Shown: positions 5,152 to 5,676 of the stretch, one piece after another | How the letters are laid out: every line of letters starts with the position of its first letter | Numbering within the stretch: the first letter of the stretch is position 1 | Assembly: GCA_016763135.1 (NCBI GenBank) | Contig: JAESUI010000233.1 | Coordinates: 1 to 5,676 of the forward strand | Source of the DNA: Flavobacteriales bacterium | GTDB taxonomy: Bacteria; Bacteroidota; Bacteroidia; Flavobacteriales_E; Vicingaceae | Length of the DNA: 5,676 nt | Direction of reading: 5' to 3' | The notes under the pieces: model-generated | What the model saw: only the letters and a program-made list of their open reading frames with translations | Databases searched by the model: none | Told to the model about the DNA's origin: nothing | Position numbers and translations under genes: made by a program

Positions 5152-5676
5152 TTATTGACCAATTAGGTATTCTAAATTAATGATTGCCTGATTGTATCCG
5201 TTTAATGTTTCTAAATAATTAAATTTTAATGCTAAGCCTTGATTAATGTTTTGAAAATATTCAACATAATTAATCGCACCATTATCAAAACTTTTCTGTG
5301 TATTGTTAATGATTAAATCTGCTTGAGGTATCGCTTGTTCTTTGTAATAACTCAAACTACTTTGATATTTCAATACTTCGTTTAACAATTGTTGATATTG
5401 CCCTTGAACAACTGTCTGATAATAATCAGCATTGGTTTGAGCTATTTCCCTACTTAACTTTGCAGATTTTACATTTGCTCGATACGAGCCAAAAAATAAT
5501 GGAATTGAAATGCCTGCTTGTATGCCCGAAAAACGATTAGAACTAGTTGCAATATCTACACCTGTACTTGAAGTTGGGCTCCCAATTAACGATTGATTAA
5601 AATAACCTATCGATAAATCAGGCAACATTTTAGCATTTTGAACTCCCTTTTTTGCTTGAGCAATTTCTACTTGCTG
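5152..5676 (-). CDS. Outer-membrane factor (TolC/CusC-like) C-terminal part, partial; possibly CzcA-TolC fusion
   Basis: The frame is open from the window edge (QQVEIAQAKKGVQNAKMLPD...) to a TAA at 5152-5154, 174 residues. MLPDLSIGYFNQ, then GISIPLFFGSYRANVKSAKL, is the second repeat of an OEP/TolC fold: two outer-membrane strands leading into a long periplasmic helix. Helices follow (YQTVVQGQYQQLLNEVLKYQ) and then a closing NYVEYFQNINQGLALKFNYL helix, ending EYLIGQ. The ATG at 5628 is internal to the fold, so the gene continues beyond 5676. In Bacteroidota this kind of sequence is often the C-terminus of a very long CzcA/CusA RND pump fused to TolC. Whether it is fused or a separate gene cannot be decided here. 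It heads the visible operon and would be the outer-membrane exit duct for one or both adaptors. Confidence 0.88.
   Translation of the reverse strand, partial: QQVEIAQAKKGVQNAKMLPDLSIGYFNQSLIGSPTSSTGVDIATSSNRFSGIQAGISIPLFFGSYRANVKSAKLSREIAQTNADYYQTVVQGQYQQLLNEVLKYQSSLSYYKEQAIPQADLIINNTQKSFDNGAINYVEYFQNINQGLALKFNYLETLNGYNQAIINLEYLIGQ

Noticed and set aside
5152..5628. Start of the outer-membrane factor at ATG 5628
   Set aside because: The frame is open to the window edge and the family fold continues upstream (QVEIAQAKKG helix), so this Met is internal.
1..5676. CRISPR array, tRNA, rRNA or insertion sequence
   Set aside because: No regularly spaced repeats, cloverleaf-like sequence, transposase frame or terminal inverted repeats were seen.

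Overview
The window is AT-rich, and several traits point to the Bacteroidota, most likely a marine or soil Flavobacteriales member. These are the Lys/Ile/Asn-rich proteins, lipoprotein signals ending in MASC or MMAC, almost no Shine-Dalgarno sequences, one TAnnTTTG-type -7 element, and protein families (CPSEE-type cation transporter, CzcB-like adaptors, an outer-membrane factor of the kind often fused to CzcA) that resemble flavobacterial ones. Families were assigned by reading the sequence; no database search was possible.

The window has two halves. The left part (1-1303, mostly + strand) looks like accessory DNA. It has the 3' end of an unidentified + strand gene (1-99), a doubtful small - strand ORF (56-391), a non-coding stretch with an 18-bp perfect palindrome, then two small DNA-binding proteins. 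One of these is excisionase/winged-HTH-like (711-989) and the other is a 64-residue HTH-like protein (1109-1303). Such pairs are typical of integrative elements. Short AAAATCAAC repeats lie on both sides of the first one.

The right part (1309-5676, all - strand, so it reads right to left) is a heavy-metal efflux operon. In transcription order it holds: the C-terminal part of a TolC/CusC-type outer-membrane factor, possibly the tail of a CzcA-TolC fusion (5152-5676, open at the window edge); a His-rich CusB/CzcB-type lipoprotein adaptor (3821-5113); a Fur-family regulator (3405-3821, TAATG overlap with the adaptor); a second, paralogous adaptor with acidic instead of His-rich tracts (2159-3349); and a CPSEE-type cation diffusion facilitator (1309-2099) whose metal-binding N-terminus is frameshifted. 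Together they would move divalent metal from cytoplasm to periplasm (CDF) and from periplasm across the outer membrane (RND pump, adaptor and outer-membrane factor), with the Fur-like protein as metal sensor. The RND pump gene would lie beyond the right edge.

The most notable observations are: a one-base frameshift just before the CPSEE motif of the transporter; a perfect 15-bp inverted repeat inside the 5' coding region of the fur-like gene; a hairpin that contains the start codon of the second adaptor, just downstream of a -7-like element; the exchange of His-rich for acidic tracts between the two adaptors; and the 18-bp palindrome TTGGGGTATATACCCCAA in front of the excisionase-like gene.
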